The notes: generated by a model from the letters alone, not told the origin. A DNA stretch of 36,511 nt from Bacteroidales bacterium (GCA_017477465.1 JAFUVU010000043.1:1-36511), one strand, 5' to 3'; shown: positions 7,323-14,469, counted from the first letter of the stretch. Made by a program: numbers and translations.

Positions 7323-7751
7323 ATGTACAAATATAAAGAAGTAAAAGAGGGGACTTTTGTCCTCAGCATCGACAACCATCAGCTTCTCGTGGCGGCACTG
7401 GCCGATTTCTGCACCGCAAAAGGCATCCTCGCCGGCAGCATAAACGGCATCGGAGCAATCTCGGAGGCCACTTTCCGCTTTCTGGACCCCGCCACAAAAA
7501 AGTATGTGGACAAGACCTTCGCCGAACAGATGGAGATAACCGCCCTCATCGGCAACATCTCCGAAAAGGACGGCGCACCATACCTTCACGTTCACGTAAC
7601 GGCAGGCCGACAGGACTACAACTGCATCGGCGGCCATCTTCTCGAGGCCAGCATCAACGGCGCCTGCGAACTTGTGGTGGAATCCTGGCCCGGCACAGCC
7701 CTCGGCCGGTATGCCGATCAGGAAACCGGCCTGAACCTGTACAAGCTATAA
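7323..7751 (+). CDS. PCC/DUF296 domain protein
   Basis: 142 codons, single domain. Recognisable features are FVLSIDNHQLLVAALADFC, GSINGIGAISEATFRF, the conserved PYLHVHVTAG and GGHLLEASINGACELVVE. This is the PPC/PCC (DUF296) fold, trimeric in characterised archaeal and bacterial members; in plants it is linked to AT-hook proteins, but bacterial stand-alone proteins have no AT-hook and no established function. The His pair in HVHV is conserved and may bind metal. It is the last gene of the 6086 run and converges with the ATPase gene at 7805. Confidence 0.85.
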   Translation: MYKYKEVKEGTFVLSIDNHQLLVAALADFCTAKGILAGSINGIGAISEATFRFLDPATKKYVDKTFAEQMEITALIGNISEKDGAPYLHVHVTAGRQDYNCIGGHLLEASINGACELVVESWPGTALGRYADQETGLNLYKL

Positions 7752-7804
7752 GCTTCGGAATGCCGCCCCAGGGTTTTGCGGAATTTGAGTATCGGCTGGC
7801 CAGA

Positions 7805-9154
7805 CTAGACCTCCTTTGCCTCTATGCAAAATACTGCGTATAGAGGCACTGATTTTATTTCATTCGCAAATCCGAAGTTTTTCCCGGAGATGCGGTAGGC
7901 GAAGGGGCAGTTGTAGGTTTTTTTGAAGTTGTTCAGGCTGATAGCGTCCACCTTACGACCCTTTTTGACTTCGACCGGAATTACATTTGCCCCGTCCTGC
8001 AAGACGTATTCGACTTCCTGCGTATTGTCGTTTTTCCAATATCGGAGCGTGATTCCATTAGCTCTCAGAGCTTGCCCTACGTAATTTTCGGCCACGGATC
8101 CGAGGAATGTATTATCAGTTTCGATAGAGTTCAGAAGCATCGGCACCGGCATCTGTGCTTTGGTGTTCAACAGGCCGATGTCTGACATGTATATTTTAAA
8201 GTCGCTGTCGTCTTCTTGTGCCGATATAGGGATGAATCCGTGAGAAATTAGCTTGCATTTATGTACAGTGCCTGAGAGAATAAGCCATTCGATGGCTTCT
8301 CCGAAGATTTTGGCCGTTCCGCCTTTCATGGCCAGTTTGTATTGGAACTTGCGATTCTCCTTGGCCAGTTGGGCGGGAATACTGTTGAAGCAAGCTCTTA
8401 TTTTGACAGTAGTGGCCGGTTTTGCGTATTTGGCCATATCGCCATTATATCCAACCAAAATCGATTGCTGTACTGTTCGGCATTCTAAATAGCTATTGGT
8501 ATCCACCCACTTCTGCACGCTTTCCGGCATTCCCCCAACTACAAGATACTTCTGATAGAGATCTAGCACCAGGGAGTGCACCGAAGCGGGCATGGCTTCA
8601 TTCGACAGAAAATGGGCACGTATCTCATGTGCCAAAATATCGTTGCCGGTAGCCCATAGGAACTCCTCAAAATCCATGGGGGAAAGGCTTAGTTCATCAA
8701 CTTTGCCCACAGGGTAAGAGAATTCCTCATTTTCTTCATTATTGTCCTCTTCCTCCGGTTTATTGCCTTGATTTATGGCTACGCCAAGAAGACTCCCCGC
8801 CGCAACAATATCATACTGCGGATAATCCTCCTGGAAATACTTCAATGCAAGAAGGGCCCGTTTGCAGTCTTGAATCTCGTCCAGGATAACCAGCGTTTCA
8901 TGTGGCAGGATACGCACGTTGTACAAGGCTTCAAGAAAGGCAATGATTTCCATAGGATTAATATTGCTTTTCAGGAAATTGCCCACATCCGGAACCAGGT
9001 CGAGACTTACCTTGACATAATTCTTATAATGCTCTTTTCCAAATTCTTCCAGAATATATGTCTTCCCAACCTGGCGCGCTCCTTGAAGAATAAGAGGCTT
9101 GTGCCCAGGCCGATTTTTCCAGTCAATTAAACGCTGTGTAATTTTTCTCTTCAT
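7805..9154 (-). CDS. AAA ATPase with C-terminal DUF4143
   Basis: 449 codons. The Walker A loop is LILQGARQVGKTYILEEF, with Walker B TLVILDEIQDCKRAL and sensor region YDIVAAGSLLGVAI. The C-terminal part carries the DUF4143 region and ends with a PD-(D/E)xK-like segment: LRYWKNDNTQEVEYVLQDGA, then VIPVEVKKG. This is the abundant 'ATP-binding protein, DUF4143' family of Bacteroidota, whose function is unestablished; nuclease-like C-termini and patchy distribution suggest a role in defence or mobile DNA. Length is close to family average. It stands alone, with dispersed repeats in the flanking DNA, and a stub of a relative lies at 1294. Confidence 0.85.
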   Translation of the reverse strand: MKRKITQRLIDWKNRPGHKPLILQGARQVGKTYILEEFGKEHYKNYVKVSLDLVPDVGNFLKSNINPMEIIAFLEALYNVRILPHETLVILDEIQDCKRALLALKYFQEDYPQYDIVAAGSLLGVAINQGNKPEEEDNNEENEEFSYPVGKVDELSLSPMDFEEFLWATGNDILAHEIRAHFLSNEAMPASVHSLVLDLYQKYLVVGGMPESVQKWVDTNSYLECRTVQQSILVGYNGDMAKYAKPATTVKIRACFNSIPAQLAKENRKFQYKLAMKGGTAKIFGEAIEWLILSGTVHKCKLISHGFIPISAQEDDSDFKIYMSDIGLLNTKAQMPVPMLLNSIETDNTFLGSVAENYVGQALRANGITLRYWKNDNTQEVEYVLQDGANVIPVEVKKGRKVDAISLNNFKKTYNCPFAYRISGKNFGFANEIKSVPLYAVFCIEAKEV

Positions 9155-9179
9155 AAAAATCCCTTTATCTATCCGGATA

Positions 9180-9187
9180 CAAATATA
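9180..9187 (-). promoter_or_regulatory. -7 promoter box (TATATTTG) of the first DUF4143 ATPase
   Basis: TATATTTG on the minus strand matches TAnnTTTG, 25 bp upstream of ATG 9154. No -33 TTG at standard spacing is seen. Confidence 0.55.
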
Positions 9188-9388
9188 AACAAATCATATG
9201 AAAAAGTAATATAAATTTTGATTTTTTCATAGTTTTTGATTAGATGATTTATTGAACCTCACAGCAAACCCTCCCAGTATTTTTGGCTTGAGTTCCCGCA
9301 TTTTTGACCTTTTTTGCGGGAACTGAGTGTTGGCTGAGTCCCGGGCAAAGAATCCATCTTATATTGTCGGCTATTAAAGTTATAGCTG

Positions 9389-9425
9389 TTACGCAAAATA
9401 GCTTAAAAAGTGTAATGCCAGGACC
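9389..9425 (+). repeat. Dispersed intergenic repeat, copy 1
   Basis: This 37-bp stretch (ending GTGTAATGCCAGGACC) matches 16630-16667 with only about four differences over 38 positions, although the two sites are 7 kb apart and in unrelated surroundings. In this copy the right half of the palindrome is replaced by other sequence. Confidence 0.6.
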
Positions 9426-9513
9426 GCATTCTTGCCATCTTTGCCCCAGACAACACCCCCTCCGTAGACTTCGACGACTGGGGGCCCACGCTGTTCTAGG
9501 GCGCGCTGTGGCG

Positions 9514-9547
9514 GGCCACCTGGGTGGCTGGCATCCCGCAAAAAAGG
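9514..9547 (+). repeat. Degenerate REP-like palindrome
   Basis: GCCACC/GGTGGC separated by TG forms a hairpin, followed by TGGCATCCCGCAAAAAA. The same order (GCACC, GGTGC, GGCATT, CGC-AAAA) occurs at 15792-15829 and 16655-16692, so this is probably a diverged copy of one element. Confidence 0.4.
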
Positions 9548-9554
9548 AAGGAAA

Positions 9555-9583
9555 CCGCCCCGTAGCGGGAGGTTGCGGGGCGG
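9555..9583 (-). terminator. Terminator of the LRR lipoprotein gene
   Basis: CCGCCCCG (9555-9562) pairs perfectly with CGGGGCGG (9576-9583). On the minus strand the hairpin is followed by TTTCCTTCCTTTTTT. It lies 23 bp beyond the stop of the LRR lipoprotein gene. Confidence 0.7.
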
Positions 9584-9605
9584 AGTGTTGGGTTTTAAGG
9601 CTTAG

Positions 9606-11738
9606 TTAGGGCATTTTTTGAATACAGTTCTGCTGGTGATAGTAATTCCACCCTGCACTGTTCAACCGGTAAGCAACTAATGACTCTTCAGGGACATAGA
9701 TGATGAACCCGGATGCATGTCCCACAAAGACATCACTCGCGTGGTTAGTAATGGAAGGTGGTGTGGTCGGATAACTATACACCGTTTTCAGATTCTCACA
9801 ATACGAAAAAGCATGGTTTCCTATTGATGTCACTTTATGCGGTATTTCAACGGTAACAAGAGAAGAGCAGTCCCGGAATGCGGAATTACCTATGGTTTCA
9901 AGATTGGAACTCGTGGGCCCACCTTTATACTCTATATCAGTCAGTGACGTACATCCCTCGAAGGCGGAAGCGCCGATGGAAGTGAACCAATAGTGGATTT
10001 CAATATGCTCCAGCGATGTGCACCCGGCAAAAGTATAGGGCTCTATACTTGATGCCTGCGCCGATAACAACGGGCTCAGGACTATCGACTTCAAGCTGGT
10101 GCAGTTTCGGAATGCGCCTTTTCCTACTGTTGTCCCGGGCGAAGTAGATACATTGTCAAGGGAAGAACAGCCTCTGAAAACATATTCCCCAATCGTATTG
10201 ATGTTGGCCAATGAAACAGACATAAGTGCAGTGCACCCCTCGAATGCACTATCTTCCAACGTTTTTATACTCGAGGGCAGGTCAATACCGTCCAGGGAAG
10301 TACAATTTTGGAATGTTCCCGAAGCTATCGATGTAAGACTGCAGGGAGATTCAAAATACACGTCCGTAAGAGCGGAGCAGGCAATGAATGCCTGACTTCC
10401 AATTTCCGTTACGCTGGACGGAATCTGGATACCATTAATGGAAGAACACCCCTCAAATGCCCTTTGTCCAATACTAGTCACTCCGGATGGAATGCTGAAG
10501 GTGTTCAGGGATGTACAGCCGGAGAATGTCTCAACTCCAATACTTGTAAGATGCTTGGGAAGATTCACCCTAGTCATGTTGGAGCAGTTATAGAAGTTGT
10601 TCCCCGATAATGAAGTCAGCCCGGTAAAATAATAAAGAAAGGAAGCATTCGTCAATTCAGTAAGACTATTGAACGAAATGTCATTTGTTATCTGCGCCGC
10701 TTCATACTTGCTGAGATAACCATTCCCATCCTTATCATTAGATCCCGTAAATACTCTGTTCCTCACCGACTCCGGCTGCCCCAGCAGCACATCCTCGTTG
10801 TCCGGATCTTTCAGGGTGACGGCTTTCGTGTAGCCCTTGCCCGGCACGATGACCTGTTTGTCGATGATGCCGCCGGTCAGGCCGTATTCCTTGTAGTCAT
10901 TTTCCATGCCGATCTGAATCTTCACCTCGTCGTATATGACGTCGTCATCCTCGATGCGCATGGACTTGTCGGCCAGGATGGCCAGATATGCCGTGCCGCT
11001 GGTGGAGTTGGAGGCGCGGAACGTGCCGCTGACGGTGGCGGCCTCATTTTCTCCGCCCCATCCAAGGCCCCAGTTGCTCGCCTTGGAGCGAATATGGTAA
11101 TCGTATGTGGCCGAGACCGTATAATCCCTCGCCAGATCGGATTCCTCCGACGGTACGGTCACGTTCATCTTGACATAGCTGTTCAGCATTCTGAAGGAGA
11201 ACTTCCTGGCCTCATACGTGGTCTCGCCATCATACATAATCGTACGGCTTACGAGGGCCTCGAGATCCGAATCAATAACGCCCTTGGAATAATCGACCGT
11301 AAGTCTTTTCGTGGAAGGATCGTATGTGAAAATCCCTGCAGAAACGCCCGCCTCAGGAATCAGCGATGCAAACAGTCTCTTTCCTGCCAGGTCGGCCTCG
11401 GTCTTACCTTCCGCAAGGGTCAGGTTGCCGCTGAAGGTAGCGGAGCGCTGGCCGGCCCCGGACTTAAGCGTAAGGATAGATGGCTGCACATAACCATTCA
11501 GAAACACCATCAGCTTGTCTCCGGCAGAGAAAACAATGTTGGCGGTGCTGCCGCCGCTCATCTCCACCTTGGTCTCGGTGGCACCGGCCTCGGCCGTGAA
11601 CGGGACTATGACCTGACCGCTTTCGCCGACAGCGGAGGACGGCTCGGTTCCTACTTCGGGTTTTGCAGTTTCCTTGGTGCAGGAAAACGCAAGTGCTGCC
11701 GCAAGAGGCAGTGCAAAAAGAAATGATTTAGATCTCAT
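9606..11738 (-). CDS. Fimbrillin-like lipoprotein with BspA-type leucine-rich repeats (module A, ON orientation)
   Basis: 710 codons from ATG 11738 (MRSKSFLFALPLAAALAFSC, lipobox AFSC); a GTG three codons upstream is the alternative. Residues about 35-315 look like the fimbrillin N-terminal fold: an ETKVEM segment and FSAGDKLMVFLNG. Residues 335-346 (DKDGNGYLSKYE) are a perfect 12-residue EF-hand calcium loop. From about 360 to 700 come BspA/LRR_5 repeats with the pattern IG..AF.GC.SL..I..PSSV. BspA-type repeats in oral and gut bacteria bind host or bacterial partners; here binding is inferred. It is preceded by the 50-codon ORF A (11-bp gap), whose promoter and ATG lie in the putative invertible segment. 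It has its own terminator at 9555-9583. Confidence 0.9.
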   Translation of the reverse strand: MRSKSFLFALPLAAALAFSCTKETAKPEVGTEPSSAVGESGQVIVPFTAEAGATETKVEMSGGSTANIVFSAGDKLMVFLNGYVQPSILTLKSGAGQRSATFSGNLTLAEGKTEADLAGKRLFASLIPEAGVSAGIFTYDPSTKRLTVDYSKGVIDSDLEALVSRTIMYDGETTYEARKFSFRMLNSYVKMNVTVPSEESDLARDYTVSATYDYHIRSKASNWGLGWGGENEAATVSGTFRASNSTSGTAYLAILADKSMRIEDDDVIYDEVKIQIGMENDYKEYGLTGGIIDKQVIVPGKGYTKAVTLKDPDNEDVLLGQPESVRNRVFTGSNDKDGNGYLSKYEAAQITNDISFNSLTELTNASFLYYFTGLTSLSGNNFYNCSNMTRVNLPKHLTSIGVETFSGCTSLNTFSIPSGVTSIGQRAFEGCSSINGIQIPSSVTEIGSQAFIACSALTDVYFESPCSLTSIASGTFQNCTSLDGIDLPSSIKTLEDSAFEGCTALMSVSLANINTIGEYVFRGCSSLDNVSTSPGTTVGKGAFRNCTSLKSIVLSPLLSAQASSIEPYTFAGCTSLEHIEIHYWFTSIGASAFEGCTSLTDIEYKGGPTSSNLETIGNSAFRDCSSLVTVEIPHKVTSIGNHAFSYCENLKTVYSYPTTPPSITNHASDVFVGHASGFIIYVPEESLVAYRLNSAGWNYYHQQNCIQKMP

Positions 11739-11749
11739 AGCCGTCACGA

Positions 11750-11902
11750 TTAAAAGGATGTACTGGTAATAGTCTCAAAGCTGAACCCGGGCAGTTCCCC
11801 GGTTCCAAATTCGTCGGTCGTCCCCGACACACAAATCACGCCCTCCGACCGCATTTGTATCACCTCAATTTCGGGTGAAAAATAACGTTCTTTTTCTTTC
11901 AT
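11750..11902 (-). CDS. Small leader-like ORF A, upstream of the LRR lipoprotein
   Basis: 50 codons from ATG 11902: MKEKERYFSPEIEVIQMRSE, then GVICVSG, then an acidic and Gly/Phe-rich tail ending STSF. It has no signal peptide and no membrane helix. The same architecture recurs in three other ORFs (13332-13472, 20616-20771, 35893-36042), always directly upstream of a fimbrillin-like lipoprotein. Shared features are Y(F/L)xP(E/L) near residue 7, E-G-V-(I/V)-C-x-S near residue 20-26, and a G/P/D/F-rich tail. The start at 11902 is supported by a promoter box at 11937-11944; the in-frame ATG at 11950 lies upstream of that box. The first twelve bases (ATGAAAGAAAAA) and the promoter belong to the putative invertible segment. 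The function is unknown; a translational-coupling peptide or a secreted partner are possibilities. Confidence 0.7.
   Translation of the reverse strand: MKEKERYFSPEIEVIQMRSEGVICVSGTTDEFGTGELPGFSFETITSTSF
11874..11890 (-). repeat. Left inverted repeat of the putative invertible segment
   Basis: On the minus strand this is GAACGTTATTTTTCACC, identical to the + strand at 13332-13348. It encodes codons 5-10 of small ORF A. Together with the preceding bases it forms the near-palindrome GAAAAAGAAC/GTTATTTTTC, which has one mismatch in 10 bp and a CG centre, the kind of dyad that serine recombinases use as a crossover site. Confidence 0.65.
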
Positions 11903-11936
11903 AAGCTTATAGTTTTTATACAAATTCTTCCCTTTA

Positions 11937-11944
11937 CAAAAATA
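11937..11944 (-). promoter_or_regulatory. -7 promoter box (TATTTTTG) of module A
   Basis: TATTTTTG on the minus strand matches TAnnTTTG, 34 bp upstream of ATG 11902. It lies within the putative invertible segment, between the AraC gene and ORF A. Confidence 0.55.
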
Positions 11945-11982
11945 TAGCATACGCGCGAAATTGTCCTTGTCAATTTCTTACA

Positions 11983-12522
11983 TTATTCGGCTTTCGGCTT
12001 ATTGTTTTCTATCAAGCCGTCTCGGTACTGGCCCGGAGAGCAGCCATAGATGCGTTTGAAAGCGTGGTTGAAACTACTGGCATCCTCGAAACCGCAATTC
12101 CTGCCTATCTCCTGAATATTCACGTCTTTTTGCATCAGGAGCATGCTTGCGGCTTTACGCATCTGCAGCGAAAGAATGTAATCTTTTGGGCTTATTCCGG
12201 CGGCATTCTGCAGGCGCCTGCGGAAGGTTTGGGTGCCCAGATTCATTCGCAGCGCAACTGAATCGACACTTATATCTCCAGCATCAATCGCCTCATTGAC
12301 ACGCGTTTGTACTTCTTTAAGGAAGAGATCATCAGGCGAAGTCGTTGTCTCTTCTTCGGGCTTAGTAGTTAGCAGAGCCAACTTTTCACGAAGGCGGGCG
12401 ATCTCTTGTTTCAGCGTATCTACCTCGGCCTCATGTTCCTTGCGGCTTCGACAAAGAAGCTGCCAGGCCCCGACTATCAAGACCAGATAAAGGATTACTA
12501 TGAGCGCCCAGTACATTGCCAT
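11983..12522 (-). CDS. Membrane-anchored AraC-family regulator
   Basis: 179 codons. Residues about 3-23 (MYWALIVILYLVLIVGAWQLL) are a single membrane helix. Residues about 27-55 (EHEAEVDTLKQEIARLREKL) form a likely coiled coil, and the C-terminal ~100 residues are an AraC helix-turn-helix domain: SVDSVALRMNLGTQTFRRRL, then DVNIQEIGRNCGFEDASSF and the signature FKRIYGCSPGQYR. This looks like the last part of a hybrid two-component or one-component sensor without its sensory domain, so it may act directly from the membrane or be tethered to a partner. It lies 81 bp upstream of ORF A and inside the putative invertible segment, so it would always precede whichever module is ON. Confidence 0.85.
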   Translation of the reverse strand: MAMYWALIVILYLVLIVGAWQLLCRSRKEHEAEVDTLKQEIARLREKLALLTTKPEEETTTSPDDLFLKEVQTRVNEAIDAGDISVDSVALRMNLGTQTFRRRLQNAAGISPKDYILSLQMRKAASMLLMQKDVNIQEIGRNCGFEDASSFNHAFKRIYGCSPGQYRDGLIENNKPKAE

Positions 12523-12599
12523 TTTTCTTTATCGCAAAAATGGCCTGTATTATGGACTTTTGGTTAATGATTTTTCAGTAATTTGCTCCCTCGATGCGC

Positions 12600-13214
12600 T
12601 TATTTGAGCAAATCCGGCATCTTTTCCCTTAAATACCGCAAGAGAGTGTTCTTGTCAACTCTGCATGCACGGGCTATCTTACGTTTTGACATACCGCTCC
12701 TCACAGAACGCCTGATGTACTTTTCCTTCCCGTACAGTTTATACTTCTCGGGACTGTTCCGCCGCCCCCTGGGTCGGCCCAACTTTATTCCTTCGGCCTT
12801 CTTCCTCGCAAGCGCTTCCTTGGTTCGCTGACTGATTAGCGTGCGCTCAATTTCGGCCGATAGTCCAAAAGCAAACGCCAGGACTTTGCTTTGGATATCC
12901 TCTCCGAGCCGATAGCCGTCCTTGATGGTCCACACCTTGCATTCCTTTTGCATGCACAGGTTCAGAATCTCCATAATCATGAAAAGGCTTCGGCCAAGGC
13001 GCGACAGCTCCGCGCAGATGATCAAGTCATCTTTCCGGCATCGCTTGAGAAGCCGGCCAAGCGCCCGCTTATTATAGTTCTTGGTGCCGCTTATGGTCTC
13101 CTCTATCCAGCCATCGACACCCAAACCCTCCCTGCTGCAGAAGTTGAGAATCTCGAAACGCTGATTTTCAACAGTTTGTTTATCCGAGCTTACTCGAACA
13201 TATCCGTAAATCAT
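12600..13214 (-). CDS. mpi: Mpi-type serine DNA invertase
   Basis: 204 codons. The resolvase/invertase catalytic domain starts MIYGYVRVSSDKQTVENQRF, with the nucleophile in RVS (Ser9), then ELSRLGRSLFMIMEILNLC with conserved arginines, and the helix FAFGLSAEIERTLISQRTKE. The C-terminal helix-turn-helix is SKRKIARACRVDKNTLLRYL. The wording closely follows Mpi, the Bacteroides fragilis invertase that flips several capsule promoters, and the length is typical. It lies between the two inverted repeats, the same arrangement as hin inside its own segment. It probably recombines sites in DNA by double-strand exchange at a 2-bp centre. Whether it acts on the flanking repeats, or on distant sites like Mpi, is not shown by the sequence. 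Confidence 0.9.
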   Translation of the reverse strand: MIYGYVRVSSDKQTVENQRFEILNFCSREGLGVDGWIEETISGTKNYNKRALGRLLKRCRKDDLIICAELSRLGRSLFMIMEILNLCMQKECKVWTIKDGYRLGEDIQSKVLAFAFGLSAEIERTLISQRTKEALARKKAEGIKLGRPRGRRNSPEKYKLYGKEKYIRRSVRSGMSKRKIARACRVDKNTLLRYLREKMPDLLK

Positions 13215-13241
13215 AATTACATTGGTTATAGGTTAACCCTG

Positions 13242-13249
13242 CAAAAATA
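13242..13249 (-). promoter_or_regulatory. -7 promoter box (TATTTTTG) of the invertase gene
   Basis: TATTTTTG on the minus strand matches TAnnTTTG, 27 bp upstream of the invertase ATG 13214. The invertase therefore has its own promoter within the segment. Confidence 0.55.
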
Positions 13250-13331
13250 CTAATGTCGGTACTGTGTAGTGTCGGCGTTATTTTAGCCGGCAGTCCGGTG
13301 AGTAAAACAGCCTCGAGGATGTAGAATTATT

Positions 13332-13348
13332 GAACGTTATTTTTCACC
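13332..13348 (+). repeat. Right inverted repeat of the putative invertible segment
   Basis: GAACGTTATTTTTCACC is identical to the minus strand at 11874-11890, and GAGGTGAT follows in both after seven unmatched bases. It encodes the first six visible codons of ORF B in the same reading frame as in ORF A. Confidence 0.65.
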
Positions 13349-13472
13349 TTTGATCGAGGTGATTTACGCTGCCCCGGAAGGGGTGGTGTGTGCCAGTGAA
13401 GTGGATGCTGACGGTTTGGGCGTCGGCAGTTATCCTAATCCGTTTGGAGACACAGAAGTACCTCTCTTTTAA
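13332..13472 (+). CDS. Small ORF B without a start codon (silent partner of module B)
   Basis: Forty-six sense codons in frame: ERYFSPLIEVIYAAPEGVVC, then ASEVDADG and a Gly/Pro tail ending VPLF and TAA. It is a clear relative of ORF A from its first codon, and the part of ORF A from the same Glu to its stop is also exactly 46 codons. In frame, back to the stop at 13299-13301, there is no ATG, GTG or TTG start, and no TAnnTTTG box lies upstream on this strand. I infer that the missing MKEK start and promoter sit at the far end of the 11891-13331 segment. Decay of a duplicated ORF is the alternative. The lipoprotein gene starts 12 bp after its stop. Confidence 0.65.
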   Translation, partial: ERYFSPLIEVIYAAPEGVVCASEVDADGLGVGSYPNPFGDTEVPLF

Positions 13473-13484
13473 AAAATGCAAATT

Positions 13485-14447
13485 ATGAAAAAGTATATAC
13501 TTCTTTTCTGCATCGCTGCATTTGCTTTTGCCTGCAGCAAACCCGAAAACCTGGAGCCGATGGCTCCCGTATCGGAAGATGAGATCTTACTGGAAGTGGA
13601 TTTCACCGTAACGGATGGTACGCCCGATGTAAAAGGCATCAAGAAAGCCTGGGCCAACAATGACGTCATCTATGTGTTCTTTAACGGGGACTACTATTAT
13701 CACGGTTATTTAAAGATTAAGTACAATAATAGTCAGAAGAAATGGTTGGTAGATTCCTGGGAGGGAGATGCCCAATCAGTCGTGGCGGCCACAACCTCGG
13801 GAATCCTCAGCGCAGTTTATGCTCCGATAGATAAAATTGGCGGATATATAGACAGGACATCGGGCCTCAGCTATAAAACGGCCAAAGGCACATCTTATTT
13901 GGGTTTATACCTCATAGCCGAAAAAGCCCCGTATACTGTTTCAAACGGGAAACTGACGGCGACCATCAACATGGTCCCTCACGAAGAAAAGATGGTCCAG
14001 TTTTATATGGAGCCCAAACATCGGGACGGGAGCACTATTTATGATACCTATGCTTCTAATGAGGAGAATAATCAGGAAATTAATCGCTTTACCCTGCAAG
14101 TAAAAAAGAATGCAAATTCTGCAGTGGCGTTCCAGAATCCATATCGACTCTCTTCCCTTCTCGATGACGGATCGTTTCAATTTTCTAATTCCGGAGCCCT
14201 GTACAACTATGTTGACCCGTACTATTACGGAGGTCTGTGCTTTGCTCTTACGGACTTTTCAGTCAACACCGGGGTCGAGGCCATTCTGATTAGACTGAAC
14301 GACTCAAAAACTAATAAAAGCTACGATTTTACCCTCCAGCTCTCCAGCGCCTCCTGGTGGAACAACAAAGCATATTCCGCCTTCAAACTTCCCGCTCTCA
14401 ACCAAAAAGATAGCTCGGACAATTATTACTGGAAAGAGAATAATTAG
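13485..14447 (+). CDS. Fimbrillin-like lipoprotein (module B, probably OFF orientation)
   Basis: 320 codons from ATG 13485, MKKYILLFCIAAFAFACSK, with lipobox FACS; an ATG three codons upstream is possible. The mature part begins with strands like those of the other fimbrillin-like lipoproteins (EILLEVDFTVTDGTPDV, KAWANNDVIYVFFNGDYYYH), where 'W...D.I.VFF' corresponds to the W-GD-I segment of that fold. I see no extra C-terminal domain, so it is the shortest of the four modules. It might be a fimbrial subunit or a surface lipoprotein. Its small ORF B lacks a start and no promoter is seen, so it is probably silent in this orientation. It ends in a strong hairpin shared with the convergent ATPase gene. 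Confidence 0.75.
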   Translation: MKKYILLFCIAAFAFACSKPENLEPMAPVSEDEILLEVDFTVTDGTPDVKGIKKAWANNDVIYVFFNGDYYYHGYLKIKYNNSQKKWLVDSWEGDAQSVVAATTSGILSAVYAPIDKIGGYIDRTSGLSYKTAKGTSYLGLYLIAEKAPYTVSNGKLTATINMVPHEEKMVQFYMEPKHRDGSTIYDTYASNEENNQEINRFTLQVKKNANSAVAFQNPYRLSSLLDDGSFQFSNSGALYNYVDPYYYGGLCFALTDFSVNTGVEAILIRLNDSKTNKSYDFTLQLSSASWWNNKAYSAFKLPALNQKDSSDNYYWKENN

Positions 14448-14469
14448 TCGTTGATTATCAGCCATTTAC

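Larger units (their letters stand above)
9188..9554. other. Gene-free region with dispersed repeats and possible coding fossil
   Basis: No intact gene is visible. The region is a patchwork: an inverted pair TTCCCGCA (9293-9300)/TGCGGGAA (9315-9322), one copy of the dispersed element described at 9389-9425, and a degenerate palindrome at 9514-9547. A short + strand frame, DRILAIFAPDNTPSVDFDDW followed by GPTLF and a stop at about 9500, has protein-like composition but no start, and I do not recognise it; it may be the 3' end of a lost gene. Confidence 0.4.
11874..13348. other. Putative invertible DNA segment carrying promoter, AraC regulator and invertase
   Basis: The segment between the 17-bp inverted repeats is 1441 bp (11891-13331). 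It contains, on the minus strand, the promoter and first four codons of ORF A, the membrane AraC regulator, and the Mpi-type invertase with its promoter. Its right end has no TAnnTTTG box on the + strand and no in-frame ATG. In the inverted state the promoter plus ATGAAAGAAAAA would be joined in frame to ORF B, giving a 50-codon ORF as in A, while ORF A would lose its start. This is inferred from geometry and reading frame; inversion is not observed here. A caveat is that the bases inside the right repeat (ATTATT) do not match those inside the left one (GAAAAA). Confidence 0.55.

Noticed and set aside
9304-9609. 101-codon + strand frame in the gene-free region
   Set aside because: It reads through the dispersed repeat, the palindrome and the terminator; composition is not protein-like.
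13215-13331. Hidden + strand promoter for module B between the invertase and ORF B
   Set aside because: The nearest candidates (TATTTTAG near 13279, TAATGTCG near 13250) do not match TAnnTTTG, and no in-frame start follows; this absence supports the switch model.
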